Positions 6,448 to 13,333 are shown, counted from the first letter of the stretch. The stretch: DNA of 13,483 bases from Paraclostridium ghonii (GCF_023653455.1 NZ_JAKEDR010000090.1:1-13483), one strand, 5' to 3'. Numbers and translations: made by a program. The notes: a model not told the origin generated them from the sequence alone.

Positions 6448-7306
6448 ACTCAAATCGCTCTAGGAAAGAATGTTTTTCTCCATCCTGTTGCCATCCTAAA
6501 ACTGAATCAATATTTACATTTTCTGCTGCTTTAAAAATAGATTTTTCTACGTCTTTGAAGTTTTCTCCTAAATTTTTAATAAGGTCTTTTATTTCATATC
6601 TCTTATTTCCTGTCTTTTTAGCAGCTACCATACAAGCACAGTTTAATGGCCATATACCACTATTTTGTATAAATCTAACTATGTGTTCTTCTCTTATATA
6701 ATATAGAGGTCTTATTATTTGTATACCATCAAAGTTTGTAGATTTTAGCTTTGGAAGCATTGTTTTAAAGTTTCCTGCACACAATAAGTTAAGCATTGTA
6801 GTTTCTATTACATCATCATAGTGATGACCTAAAGCTAGTTTATTACAACCTAGCTCTTCAGCTTTAGAATATAATGCTCCTCTTCTCATTCTCGCACACA
6901 TATAACATGGATAATCCTTAGCTATTTCATCTGCAATTTCAAATATTCTTGAATCAAATAAATGTATAGGTATATCTAAATATTCACAGTTATCTTCTAA
7001 TAATTGTCTTATATCTTTATGATATCCAGGATCCATAGCTATAAACTCAACTTCAAAATTTACTTGACTATGTCTTTTTAGCTCTTGAAACATTTTTGCC
7101 ATAAGCAAACTATCTTTTCCTCCAGATATAGCTACTGCAATTTTGTCTCCTTCTTCAACTAAATTATATGCTCTTATAGCTTTTATAAATTTAGACCATA
7201 AGTTTTTTCTATATCTTTTTACAATACTTTTTTCAATATCCTTAAGCGGCTGTCTTTCATCAAAAGGAACTATAATTTCACAGCCTTTTCCTGCTAATTC
7301 GCTCAT
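6446..7306 (-). CDS. TtcA-family tRNA 2-thiolation enzyme (PP-loop ATPase)
   Basis: A 286-aa cytoplasmic PP-loop ATP pyrophosphatase. The P-loop-like motif SGGKDS is at 61-66. Cys134 and Cys137 (CYMC) plus Cys223 (NCAC; Cys225 is two residues later) correspond to the Cys ligands of the [4Fe-4S] cluster in TtcA, and LGHHYDDVIETT (159-170) is typical of this group. In Escherichia coli TtcA, ATP adenylates the 2-position of cytidine-32 of certain tRNAs and sulfur is then inserted to give s2C. Firmicute members are usually annotated by this homology, but their target base is less well established, so the tRNA substrate is inferred. RBS GAGGTGA precedes the ATG by 6 bases; the gene is monocistronic with its own promoter and a stop-overlapping terminator. 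Confidence 0.87.
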   Translation of the reverse strand: MSELAGKGCEIIVPFDERQPLKDIEKSIVKRYRKNLWSKFIKAIRAYNLVEEGDKIAVAISGGKDSLLMAKMFQELKRHSQVNFEVEFIAMDPGYHKDIRQLLEDNCEYLDIPIHLFDSRIFEIADEIAKDYPCYMCARMRRGALYSKAEELGCNKLALGHHYDDVIETTMLNLLCAGNFKTMLPKLKSTNFDGIQIIRPLYYIREEHIVRFIQNSGIWPLNCACMVAAKKTGNKRYEIKDLIKNLGENFKDVEKSIFKAAENVNIDSVLGWQQDGEKHSFLERFE

Positions 7307-7340
7307 TAAATCACCTCATCTTTTTGTGAACATGCAACTT

Positions 7341-7370
7341 ATTTTATCATAAAGCCCAATATTAGTTCAA
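7341..7370 (-). promoter_or_regulatory. Promoter of the ttcA-like gene
   Basis: Minus strand TTGAAC (7365-7370), 18-base spacer, TAAAAT (7341-7346). It sits 35 bases ahead of the start codon and divergent to the cotJ operon. Confidence 0.5.
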
Positions 7371-7514
7371 GATATTCATACCTTATATCTAATTATTTCC
7401 CAGAAAATCTTTTTCTTTTATTATTATCTTCAAACTTCTGCTTATTATATACATTTTTTAATTTATAAATTTTGTGTAACTTTTTATCTACATATGAATA
7501 TTATGCTATTAGAT

Positions 7515-7545
7515 ACAGTTAATTTAACTGTTATTTAGATATAAT
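7515..7545 (+). promoter_or_regulatory. Candidate cotJ promoter region with an upstream palindrome
   Basis: A small palindrome ACAGTTA-ATT-TAACTGT (7515-7531) is followed by GATATAAT (7538-7545), about 35 bases before the CotJA start. In Bacillus subtilis the cotJ operon is transcribed by the mother-cell factor sigma-E. GATATAAT differs from the sigma-E -10 (CATAnAAT type) by its first base, and GTTAATT at 7518-7524 is only a weak -35 candidate. A sigma-A -10 (TATAAT at 7540) is equally readable, so the assignment is tentative. The remaining sequence from 7371 to 7514 shows nothing recognisable. Confidence 0.3.
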
Positions 7546-7580
7546 TTTTAAAATACATCATTTGAACTGGAGGAATTTTG

Positions 7581-7784
7581 GTGAATACTAGAAACATCAA
7601 TAAAAATTGTGGAGATTCATTAGCTAGACCTTATGTTAATGACCAAGTGTTCGGCAAAATGTACAATTTGTCAAAAGCACTTCAATATGGAACTATATTC
7701 CCTGAGTTAAATTTATGGGAATCTACTATGTATAACAAAGATTTATATAGATATACAAAAAAAATAAATGGAGGTAAAAGATAA
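7581..7784 (+). CDS. cotJA: Spore coat-associated protein CotJA
   Basis: A small 67-aa protein. The core LARPYVNDQVF ... KALQYGTIFPELNLW is the recognisable CotJA signature (Pro-Tyr-Val then GTIFPEL). Family knowledge: CotJA is needed for CotJC to be assembled into the inner layers of the spore coat, and the proteins are made together in the mother cell. Start choice: GTG at 7581 is 7 bases after GGAGG (7569-7573); the in-frame TTG at 7578 is too close to it. The stop codon shares its last base with the cotJB start (TAATG), so translation is coupled. This version is short and lacks the Pro-rich N-terminal part seen in some homologues. Confidence 0.85.
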   Translation: MNTRNINKNCGDSLARPYVNDQVFGKMYNLSKALQYGTIFPELNLWESTMYNKDLYRYTKKINGGKR

Positions 7785-8047
7785 TGGCTACACGTGCTGA
7801 TATGTTAACTGATATAGAGGAACTTTGTTTTGCATGTTTAGATATGAACTTATACCTAGATAACCATACAGAAGATGAAAAAGCAATAGCAACTTACAAT
7901 AAACTTTGTTCAGAATTAACTAAAGCTAGAATGAATTATGAAAAAAAATATGGACCATTAAATAACTTTGGATATTCTCCAAGTCAAAGTCCCTTTCAAT
8001 GGGTAGAAAGTCCATGGCCTTGGGAAAATAAATTTTATGAAATGTAA
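7784..8047 (+). CDS. cotJB: Spore coat protein CotJB
   Basis: An 87-aa protein of the CotJB family. Recognisable features are the LCFACLDMNLYLDNHTEDEKAI helix region near the N-terminus (about 13-34), the YEKKYGPL segment (about 53-60), and the Pro/Trp-rich C-terminal tail with FQWVESPWPWE. Family knowledge: it is a spore coat component encoded between CotJA and CotJC, and it is thought to help place the manganese-catalase-like CotJC. The RBS GGAGGT (7770-7775) lies inside the end of cotJA and the start overlaps its stop by one base. Confidence 0.92.
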   Translation: MATRADMLTDIEELCFACLDMNLYLDNHTEDEKAIATYNKLCSELTKARMNYEKKYGPLNNFGYSPSQSPFQWVESPWPWENKFYEM

Positions 8048-8063
8048 ATAGGGGGATAATTTT

Positions 8064-8636
8064 ATGTGGATATATCAAAAAACTTTACAACATCCTGTAA
8101 ATCTTAAGTCTAAAGATTTACAAATGGCTAAATACTTAATAACTCAATTTGGAGGTCCCAACGGAGAGTTAGGTGCTGCTATAAGGTACCTATCTCAAAG
8201 ATTCACTATGCCTACAAGCAGATCTAAGGCACTTTTAACTGATATTGGTACTGAAGAACTAGCTCATGTTGAAATGATAGCTACTATGGTTTACCAACTT
8301 ACTCAAGATGCAACTCCTGAAGAACTTAGAAAAGCAGGCCTTGGTGAAAGTTATGCTCAAAATGGTTTTGGAATATTCCCATCAGATGCTCATGGTGTTC
8401 CTTTTTCAACGTCTACAATAGCAGTTATGGGAAACCCTGTAACAAACCTTCATGAAGATATGGCGGCTGAACAAAAAGCTTTAGCTACTTATTATCAACT
8501 TACAAATTTAACTGATGATGTAGATATGAAAAATGTGCTTCGTTTCTTAGGAGCAAGAGAAATAATTCATTATCAAAGATTTGGAGAAGCTTTAATGGAT
8601 GTATATGATTATCAAGAAAGTAAACAATCATTTTAA
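8064..8636 (+). CDS. cotJC: Spore coat manganese catalase-like protein CotJC
   Basis: A 190-aa ferritin-like protein of the manganese (non-haem) catalase family, converting hydrogen peroxide to water and oxygen. All predicted dimanganese ligands are present: Glu35 (GELGAAI), Glu65 and His68 (GTEELAHVE), Glu136 (AAEQKAL) and His169 (EIIHYQRF). The Glu136-His169 spacing of 33 is the same as that of the ligand pair in Lactobacillus plantarum manganese catalase. It is shorter than classical catalases because the C-terminal tail is missing, as is usual for CotJC; in Clostridioides difficile the homologues are the coat proteins CotCB and CotD. RBS GGGGGA is at 8051-8056, 17 bases after cotJB. It is the last gene of the operon and its stop codon lies inside the terminator stem. 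Confidence 0.94.
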   Translation: MWIYQKTLQHPVNLKSKDLQMAKYLITQFGGPNGELGAAIRYLSQRFTMPTSRSKALLTDIGTEELAHVEMIATMVYQLTQDATPEELRKAGLGESYAQNGFGIFPSDAHGVPFSTSTIAVMGNPVTNLHEDMAAEQKALATYYQLTNLTDDVDMKNVLRFLGAREIIHYQRFGEALMDVYDYQESKQSF

Positions 8637-8689
8637 TAAAAATAAAGCAGGTTCTATTTTTTAATAGAACCTGCTTTATTTTTATTAAA
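8632..8689. terminator. Perfect 27-bp bidirectional terminator between convergent genes
   Basis: Bases 8632-8658 pair without mismatch to 8663-8689 around a TTTT loop. The core is AAAGCAGGTTCTATT and the outer part is A+T, giving A-run and U-run on both strands. It serves the cotJ operon (plus) and the unknown gene at 8685-9092 (minus). Both stop codons (8634-8636 and 8685-8687) lie in the stem and pair with each other. Confidence 0.92.
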
Positions 8690-9092
8690 CACTAGATAAA
8701 ACTCTTATTTTGATATCTTCATCTAATATATTAAATACATTTAAACTTTCATACTCCAAAGCCATGTATGTTTGTAAGTACTTATAAAGTACATCTAAAA
8801 CTGCATATTGCCCTTGATTTCTAAAGTATAACTGTAAATTAGATATATAAATCATATAACACTTATTCATTCTGATTTCTACATATTGTGAGTTACTTCC
8901 AATTCTGGAATTTTCAAATAGCTCTTTTAATCTCATATATGCGCATTCTGCATCTCTATTACTCACACAGTTACTTAATCTTTCATCTAGAGCATTTTCT
9001 ATATTTAAAACAGCATCTCTATCCATATAAAATTCTATATAGCAATTATTCCTACTGTATTTGAATTGGTAAAAATCAGTTATTAAGCACAT
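8685..9092 (-). CDS. Unknown 135-aa protein
   Basis: I do not recognise this protein. It is soluble, with no signal peptide or membrane segment, rich in Tyr, Asn, Arg and acidic residues, with predicted alternation of strand-like parts (NCYIEFYMD, YVEIRMNKCYMIYISN) and helices (AECAYMRLKELFE, YAVLDVLYKYLQTYMALEYE). It contains five Cys, not in a zinc-binding spacing. Start choice: AAGGAG lies 7 bases before the ATG at 9090-9092, whereas the longer frame from 9113 puts this RBS inside the coding sequence and has none of its own. Convergent with cotJC and sharing its terminator; transcribed separately from the downstream hydrolase, whose terminator lies just upstream. The good RBS and coding-like composition make it a real gene. 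No function can be given. Confidence 0.75.
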   Translation of the reverse strand: MCLITDFYQFKYSRNNCYIEFYMDRDAVLNIENALDERLSNCVSNRDAECAYMRLKELFENSRIGSNSQYVEIRMNKCYMIYISNLQLYFRNQGQYAVLDVLYKYLQTYMALEYESLNVFNILDEDIKIRVLSSV

Positions 9093-9177
9093 GATTACAC
9101 TCCTTAAACTCATACTATAATTATGATGACTTTATTAGTATTTTCAATTTACAATCATATTTATACATATAAAACAA

Positions 9178-9211
9178 AAAAAAATAAAAAGCTTACGCTT
9201 TTTATTTTTTT
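9178..9211 (-). terminator. Intrinsic terminator after the NlpC/P60 gene
   Basis: A 15-bp stem (9178-9192 with 9197-9211), with tetraloop TTAC and closing GC pairs, built of AAAAATAAAAAGC and its complement. In the minus-strand transcript it ends in a long U-run. The stop codon (9210-9212) lies at its base. Confidence 0.85.
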
Positions 9212-10337
9212 ATAAAACTCTTCTCGCATTAGTAAATGTAGAGTTATAGAAACTAGTAAATTGTGATATTATAACTTTTCCGCCTCCTGATGAAGCATGT
9301 ATAAATTCGTTATTCCCAATATATATACCAACATGGTTTACTGAACCACTCTTATCTGTGTCAAAGAATACTAAATCTCCTTTTTGAAGATTACTTTTAC
9401 TCACAGCTGTTCCAAATTTACTTTGATCTCTAGAAACTCTAGGAAGGTTTACTCCCGCTCCATTTTTAAACGAATATTGAGTAAATCCTGAACAGTCAAA
9501 ACTACTTGGTCCTTCAGCTCCCCATACATATGGCTTTCCTAACTGTTGTTTTGCAGTATTTATAACTTTATCTACACTAGATGATTGCCCTGGGTTTTCT
9601 CCACCGCCTGAGCTTGCATCTCCTAAATATTGTGATGATACATATCCTATTGTTCCATTGTAGCTTATTTTTGCCCATCCATTACTTTCTGATATAACTC
9701 CTACTTTTGTTCCTTTGCTTAGTGATGTTATAACTGAGTAATTAGTTCCTGGCCCTTGTCTAAAGTTTACGCTACTTGCAGTTACTACTTTATTTTCTTT
9801 TACTGTATTGTCTTCTCCACCACCTGAGTTTATATCTCCTAAGTATTGTGATGATACATATCCTATTGTTCCATTATAACTTATTTTTGCCCATCCATTA
9901 CTTTCTGATATAACACCTACTTTTGTTCCTTTACTTAGTGATGTTATTACTGAGTAATTAGTTCCTGGTCCTTGTCTAAAGTTTACACTACTTGCAGTTA
10001 CTTGCTTATTTGATTTCACTGTATTATCTGATTCTGTTTGTGTAGATCCTGATACATAGTCACTATGTACAAAACCTTCTGTACCATTGTATTTAACTTT
10101 TATCCACGAACCTACAGTTTCTATATACTCAACTTTATTTCCTGTATTTAACTTTCCTATAGATGAATAATTCACCCCTGGTCCTTGCCTAAAGTTTACA
10201 GAATTCCCTGTTATAGTTCTATAATCAACACTTTTATTTTGTTCATTCGTATTAGCAAATGACACCCCAGTAGAAGTTGGAATTATTATCGCTGCTGAAA
10301 TCAATCCAGCTATCATGCTTTTTCTCTTCAAATTCAT
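9210..10337 (-). CDS. Secreted SH3b-NlpC/P60 peptidoglycan hydrolase
   Basis: A 375-aa exported cell-wall endopeptidase (chosen start = residue 1). A signal peptide covers about 1-28: MNLKRK, hydrophobic core, likely cleavage after GVSFA. Three bacterial SH3 domains follow (about 36-98, 107-168 and 180-241), each with the VNFRQGPG signature, separated by Ser/Gly-rich linkers; they bind the wall. Residues about 254-375 are the NlpC/P60 catalytic domain with Cys282 (FDCSGFTQY), His335 (NHVGIYIG) and His347 (FIHAS), as expected for gamma-D-Glu-diamino-acid endopeptidases that cut peptidoglycan stem peptides. Start choice: the RBS AAGGAGAGGAG lies inside the longest frame, so the ATG at 10335-10337 is used. 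SH3b domains 2 and 3 are near-identical in DNA (216-bp period). A WalR-type operator lies upstream, fitting control of growth-linked autolysins. Confidence 0.94.
   Translation of the reverse strand: MNLKRKSMIAGLISAAIIIPTSTGVSFANTNEQNKSVDYRTITGNSVNFRQGPGVNYSSIGKLNTGNKVEYIETVGSWIKVKYNGTEGFVHSDYVSGSTQTESDNTVKSNKQVTASSVNFRQGPGTNYSVITSLSKGTKVGVISESNGWAKISYNGTIGYVSSQYLGDINSGGGEDNTVKENKVVTASSVNFRQGPGTNYSVITSLSKGTKVGVISESNGWAKISYNGTIGYVSSQYLGDASSGGGENPGQSSSVDKVINTAKQQLGKPYVWGAEGPSSFDCSGFTQYSFKNGAGVNLPRVSRDQSKFGTAVSKSNLQKGDLVFFDTDKSGSVNHVGIYIGNNEFIHASSGGGKVIISQFTSFYNSTFTNARRVL
9592..10023 (-). repeat. 216-bp tandem duplication encoding SH3b domains 2 and 3
   Basis: Two adjacent units, about 9592-9807 and 9808-10023, are almost identical. 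For example, TCTCCTAA(A/G)TATTG recurs at 9619 and 9835. The few differences in the domain core are mostly silent, such as GCTTAGTGA versus ACTTAGTGA; the linker differs more. Each unit encodes 72 aa. This is a recent in-frame domain duplication. SH3b domain 1 is clearly older. Confidence 0.9.
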
Positions 10338-10381
10338 ATATATGTTTTCTCCTCTCCTTATAAACATTGGTTATTTCCAAT

Positions 10382-10421
10382 AATATATTTTATATATAGT
10401 TATTATTACAAAATTGTAACA
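10382..10421 (-). promoter_or_regulatory. NlpC/P60 promoter with WalR (YycF) box
   Basis: Minus strand TGTTAC-AATTT-TGTAAT (10405-10421) fits the WalR consensus TGTWAH-N5-TGTWAH at every defined position. Its second half overlaps a -35-like TTGTAA (10406-10411), and an 18-base spacer leads to TATATT (10382-10387). WalR is the essential cell-wall response regulator that in other Firmicutes controls NlpC/P60 autolysins, so the site fits the gene. Confidence 0.6.
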
Positions 10422-10528
10422 TTTTGTCTACATTTGTAATAACTTACTAATTATTTCCTTATATTATTTCAATTTATTTATACGTATTTTTTAAAATTTC
10501 CTTTATATATAGAATTTTAATAGTTTTG

Positions 10529-10558
10529 TTGAAGTTGATTCTTTTTATGTGCTAATAT
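10529..10558 (+). promoter_or_regulatory. Extended -10 promoter of topB
   Basis: TTGAAG (10529-10534), 18-base spacer, TAATAT (10553-10558) with TGC directly before it, that is, an extended -10 (TGnTAATAT). It lies 31 bases ahead of the ATG and is followed by the RBS AAGGAGG (10575-10581). Confidence 0.5.
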
Positions 10559-10589
10559 ATTTAATAGGTTTATTAAGGAGGTTTTAAAT

Positions 10590-12752
10590 ATGAAACTTAT
10601 ATTAGCAGAAAAACCCTCTGTTGCTAAAACAATAGCATCATTTTTAGGTGCTAAAACTAGAAATGATGGATATTTTGAAGGAAATGGCTATATAGTTACT
10701 TATGCTGTGGGGCATTTAGTTTCTTTATACGATGTTAAAGATTACGATAAGTCTTATGCAGGATCTTGGAAAAATGAACACTTTCCTTTTATTCCTGATA
10801 AATTTAGATTCAAAATTGATGGATCTAAATCTAAACAATTTAGTATAGTAAAATCATTAATCCATAGAGACGATGTGGATGAGATTATAAATGCTACAGA
10901 TAATGACCGTGAAGGTGAACTAATAGCTTTTTTAATTTTTCTAACGGCCAAAAACAAGAAGCCGATCAAAAGGATATTAGTAAATGAATGGACTCCTGAA
11001 GATATTAAAAGAGGTCTTTCTAGTTTAAAAACAGATGAACAAATGAGAAATCTTCAAGCTGCAGGATATACACGACTAGTAACTGATTGGCTAATTGGAA
11101 TTAACTTTACATCAATGACTACTTTAAAATATGGAAATGGAAAACTATTAAATATTGGTAGAGTTATACTTCCAACTGTAAAGTTAGTTTACGATAGAGA
11201 TATGGAAATAGCTAATTTTATTCCTAAAACATATTATGAAATAGAAGGAAATTTCAGTTGTACCAACGGTAAATATAAAGGTAAATATATAAAAGGAAAA
11301 GAATCAAAATTTGACAGTATAGATGATACTAATAAACTAATTGATAGTATAACTTCTAATACTGGTGTTGTTAAAGATAAAAAAGTTACAACATCTAAAG
11401 AGTATGCTCCTAAGTTATTTAGTTTGACTTCTCTTCAAGGATACATAACTTCAAAATACTCTAGTTTTACTTCTGATAAAGTTCTAAAAGTATGTCAATC
11501 TTTATATGAAGGTAAAGGAAAAGGTGGATACATAACTTATCCAAGAACAGATTCTATATATTTAGAGGAAAGTTTAGCTGGCAAGGCCTCTCAAACTTTA
11601 GAGAAACTTAAAGTAGGTCTTCCATATTGTGATAAAATTAAATTCACTAAAAGTAAAAGAGTTTTTGATTCTTCAAAGGTTGATAGCCATAGTGCCATTA
11701 TGCCAACTTACATAATACCTCCTAAGCTAACTCCTGATGAGGAAATTGTTTATAATGCTATAAAAGATAGATTTGTAGCTAACTTTATGCCTCCTGCTGA
11801 GTATGAGAATACTGAAATCCATACTTTTGTAGATGAACATAAGTTTATAACAAAAGGAAAAGTTCTTAAAGTTAAAGGATACTTAGAGGTTTACAATAAG
11901 GAAGAAAAAGATGATTTATTACCTTTGGTTAACAAAGATGAGGTGGTTGATGTTATTAAAATGGATGTATTGACAAAAAAAACTACACCTCCTAAATCTT
12001 ATACAGAAGATACTTTACTTAAAGCTATGAAAAACTGTGGCAAAAATGTATCTGATGATGACACAACTGTTTTATCAGGTTATTCTATAGGTACTTCTGC
12101 TACTCGTGCCGAAGTTTTAAAGAAAATTTCAGAAGTTGGTTATGTGAATAAAAAAGGTAAATCTTATTATATTACTGACTTAGGTAAAAACCTAGTTGAG
12201 ATATTTCCTTTAAAAGATTTACTGGATGTGGATTACACTGGTAAGCTTGAAAAAAGTTTAAGTGATATTCAAAGAGGTGAATTTACTAGAAGTGAATACC
12301 TTACAAATATAATGAATTTCATAGTAACTGGAGTGGAAAATATAAAAAATGATACTAATAAAAATATTAGTACCGAAGTTTATAGCTACAATCCTAAAAC
12401 TAAGAGATATTCTAAAGGAACTTTTTCTAGCGACGGTTCAAAGCAAGAAAGTTTTGGAAAATGCCCAGTCTGTCAAAATGATGTTGTTGAATGTTCTAAG
12501 GGATATATTTGTACTAATTACAAAGAATGTAAGTTTGGAATTTGGAATAGTGATAAATTCTTATTAGCTTTAAATAAAAAACCTAATAAAACTATGGTGA
12601 AAAGTATTTTAAAAAATGGATCTGCTAAAGTTAAAGGTTTAACTAGTAAAAGTGGTAATAAATTTGATGCTACTTTAAAATATACTAAAAAAAATAATGG
12701 ATATTTCTCTTGGGATATGGAATTTGAGAGTGATAAAGAAAAAGAGAAGTAA
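10590..12752 (+). CDS. topB: DNA topoisomerase III (type IA), divergent
   Basis: A 720-aa type IA topoisomerase that passes single strands through a transient 5'-phosphotyrosyl break, relaxing negative supercoils and decatenating replication intermediates. Seen: the TOPRIM domain with Glu7 (LAEKPS) and the acidic triad in ATDNDREGE (Asp104, Asp106, Glu108), the catalytic Tyr317 in ITYPRTDS, the SLTSLQGYI region (279-287), GTSATRAEVL (501-510), and a C-terminal zinc ribbon-like CPVC...CTNYKEC (Cys625, 628, 641, 647) followed by a ~70-aa TopB-type tail. Length fits the family (about 700-730). Several normally invariant motifs differ: GRVILPTV for GRVQTPTL, SHSAIMPT for HHAIIPT, GTSATR for GTPATR. 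That suggests a divergent or second TopB rather than the housekeeping copy. No conjugation gene lies nearby. Strong RBS AAGGAGG 8 bases upstream. Confidence 0.9.
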   Translation: MKLILAEKPSVAKTIASFLGAKTRNDGYFEGNGYIVTYAVGHLVSLYDVKDYDKSYAGSWKNEHFPFIPDKFRFKIDGSKSKQFSIVKSLIHRDDVDEIINATDNDREGELIAFLIFLTAKNKKPIKRILVNEWTPEDIKRGLSSLKTDEQMRNLQAAGYTRLVTDWLIGINFTSMTTLKYGNGKLLNIGRVILPTVKLVYDRDMEIANFIPKTYYEIEGNFSCTNGKYKGKYIKGKESKFDSIDDTNKLIDSITSNTGVVKDKKVTTSKEYAPKLFSLTSLQGYITSKYSSFTSDKVLKVCQSLYEGKGKGGYITYPRTDSIYLEESLAGKASQTLEKLKVGLPYCDKIKFTKSKRVFDSSKVDSHSAIMPTYIIPPKLTPDEEIVYNAIKDRFVANFMPPAEYENTEIHTFVDEHKFITKGKVLKVKGYLEVYNKEEKDDLLPLVNKDEVVDVIKMDVLTKKTTPPKSYTEDTLLKAMKNCGKNVSDDDTTVLSGYSIGTSATRAEVLKKISEVGYVNKKGKSYYITDLGKNLVEIFPLKDLLDVDYTGKLEKSLSDIQRGEFTRSEYLTNIMNFIVTGVENIKNDTNKNISTEVYSYNPKTKRYSKGTFSSDGSKQESFGKCPVCQNDVVECSKGYICTNYKECKFGIWNSDKFLLALNKKPNKTMVKSILKNGSAKVKGLTSKSGNKFDATLKYTKKNNGYFSWDMEFESDKEKEK

Positions 12753-12882
12753 ATTACATCTGTTCATTGGCTTCGCATACAATATATGTCATTCCTTTAC
12801 ACGACGTACTACGTACGTGAGTGTTTCGTTATGACATATATTGTATACTTCGCCTTTTCAGGAACAATTTACTTCTCTTTTT
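12739..12882. repeat. 144-bp nested palindrome, also a bidirectional terminator
   Basis: Outer arms of 17 bp pair perfectly (12739-12755 with 12866-12882; AAAAAGAGAAGTAAATT). Inner arms of 16 bp pair perfectly (12777-12792 with 12831-12846; ATACAATATATGTCAT), and an apical hairpin ACGTAC-TAC-GTACGT closes the structure. The ~20-base segments between outer and inner arms are unpaired in the main but both contain CTTCGC in the same orientation. The topB stop codon (12750-12752) lies inside the left outer arm and the yaiI stop codon (12881-12883) starts inside the right one. A- and U-runs at the base allow termination in both directions. The apical and inner parts are much more elaborate than a terminator needs. 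Confidence 0.85.
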
Positions 12883-13333
12883 AATGTTGTAGAATATGAT
12901 TGAGGTGATTAATTAAATGTGTTAAACTTTCTTCAAATTTTATATCATCTTCTTTTTGCCTTTTCTTTGGCCCTTTTGTTCTCGCTCCTGCATTTCTTGC
13001 TTTTTTAGATATATGTCTTGTAAATAATAATTGGTCTATATTTTCATTTGTATAACGCTTACCATTTTGATTTATTGGGTGTCCACACTTTGCTAAAGCC
13101 ATTGCTGCTAGTCCATAATCTTGAGTTACTATTATATCGTCTTTTTTAACTTTATTTACTAATGCAAAATCCACTGAGTCTGAACCTTTTGATAATATTA
13201 TTGTTTCAATTCCAGGCTTATTAAATATATGAGCCGTATCACACATTATTATTGCTTCTATACCAAATTTTTTTGCAATAGATATTGTTATATCAATAAC
13301 AGGACATCCATCTGCATCTATTAATATCTTCAT
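12881..13333 (-). CDS. YaiI/YqxD family protein (UPF0178, DUF188)
   Basis: A 150-aa soluble protein of the widespread but functionally undefined YaiI/YqxD (UPF0178) family. Family hallmarks are present: the N-terminal MKILIDADGCPV (normally DADACPV; Ala to Gly here), GSDSVDFALVN (50-60), DIIVTQDYGLAAMAL (66-80), and the C-terminal basic GARTKGPKKRQKEDD then F-E-E-S-L. The conserved acidic residues (Asp6, Asp8, Asp55, Asp72) are arranged as in PIN-like nuclease folds, so a metal-dependent nuclease activity has been suggested by fold similarity, but no reaction is established. Length is normal for the family. RBS AAGGAG lies 7 bases upstream. It converges on topB, sharing the palindromic terminator, and is divergent from the frame that leaves the window. 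Confidence 0.92.
   Translation of the reverse strand: MKILIDADGCPVIDITISIAKKFGIEAIIMCDTAHIFNKPGIETIILSKGSDSVDFALVNKVKKDDIIVTQDYGLAAMALAKCGHPINQNGKRYTNENIDQLLFTRHISKKARNAGARTKGPKKRQKEDDIKFEESLTHLINHLNHILQH

Noticed and set aside
7143..7352. Plus-strand 69-aa reading frame
   Set aside because: Antisense to the ttcA-like start and promoter; no RBS or recognisable motif.
9592..10023. Possible CRISPR or mobile repeat array
   Set aside because: The repeat is an in-frame 216-bp duplication of SH3b domains, with no spacers and no flanking element.
10754..10969. Minus-strand 71-aa reading frame
   Set aside because: Antisense inside the TOPRIM domain of topB.
12349..12567. Plus-strand 72-aa reading frame
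   Set aside because: Alternative frame inside the topB zinc-ribbon region; no independent RBS.
10590..12752. topB as part of an integrative conjugative element
   Set aside because: No relaxase, type IV secretion, integrase or attachment-site repeats lie in the window, and flanking genes are ordinary chromosomal ones.
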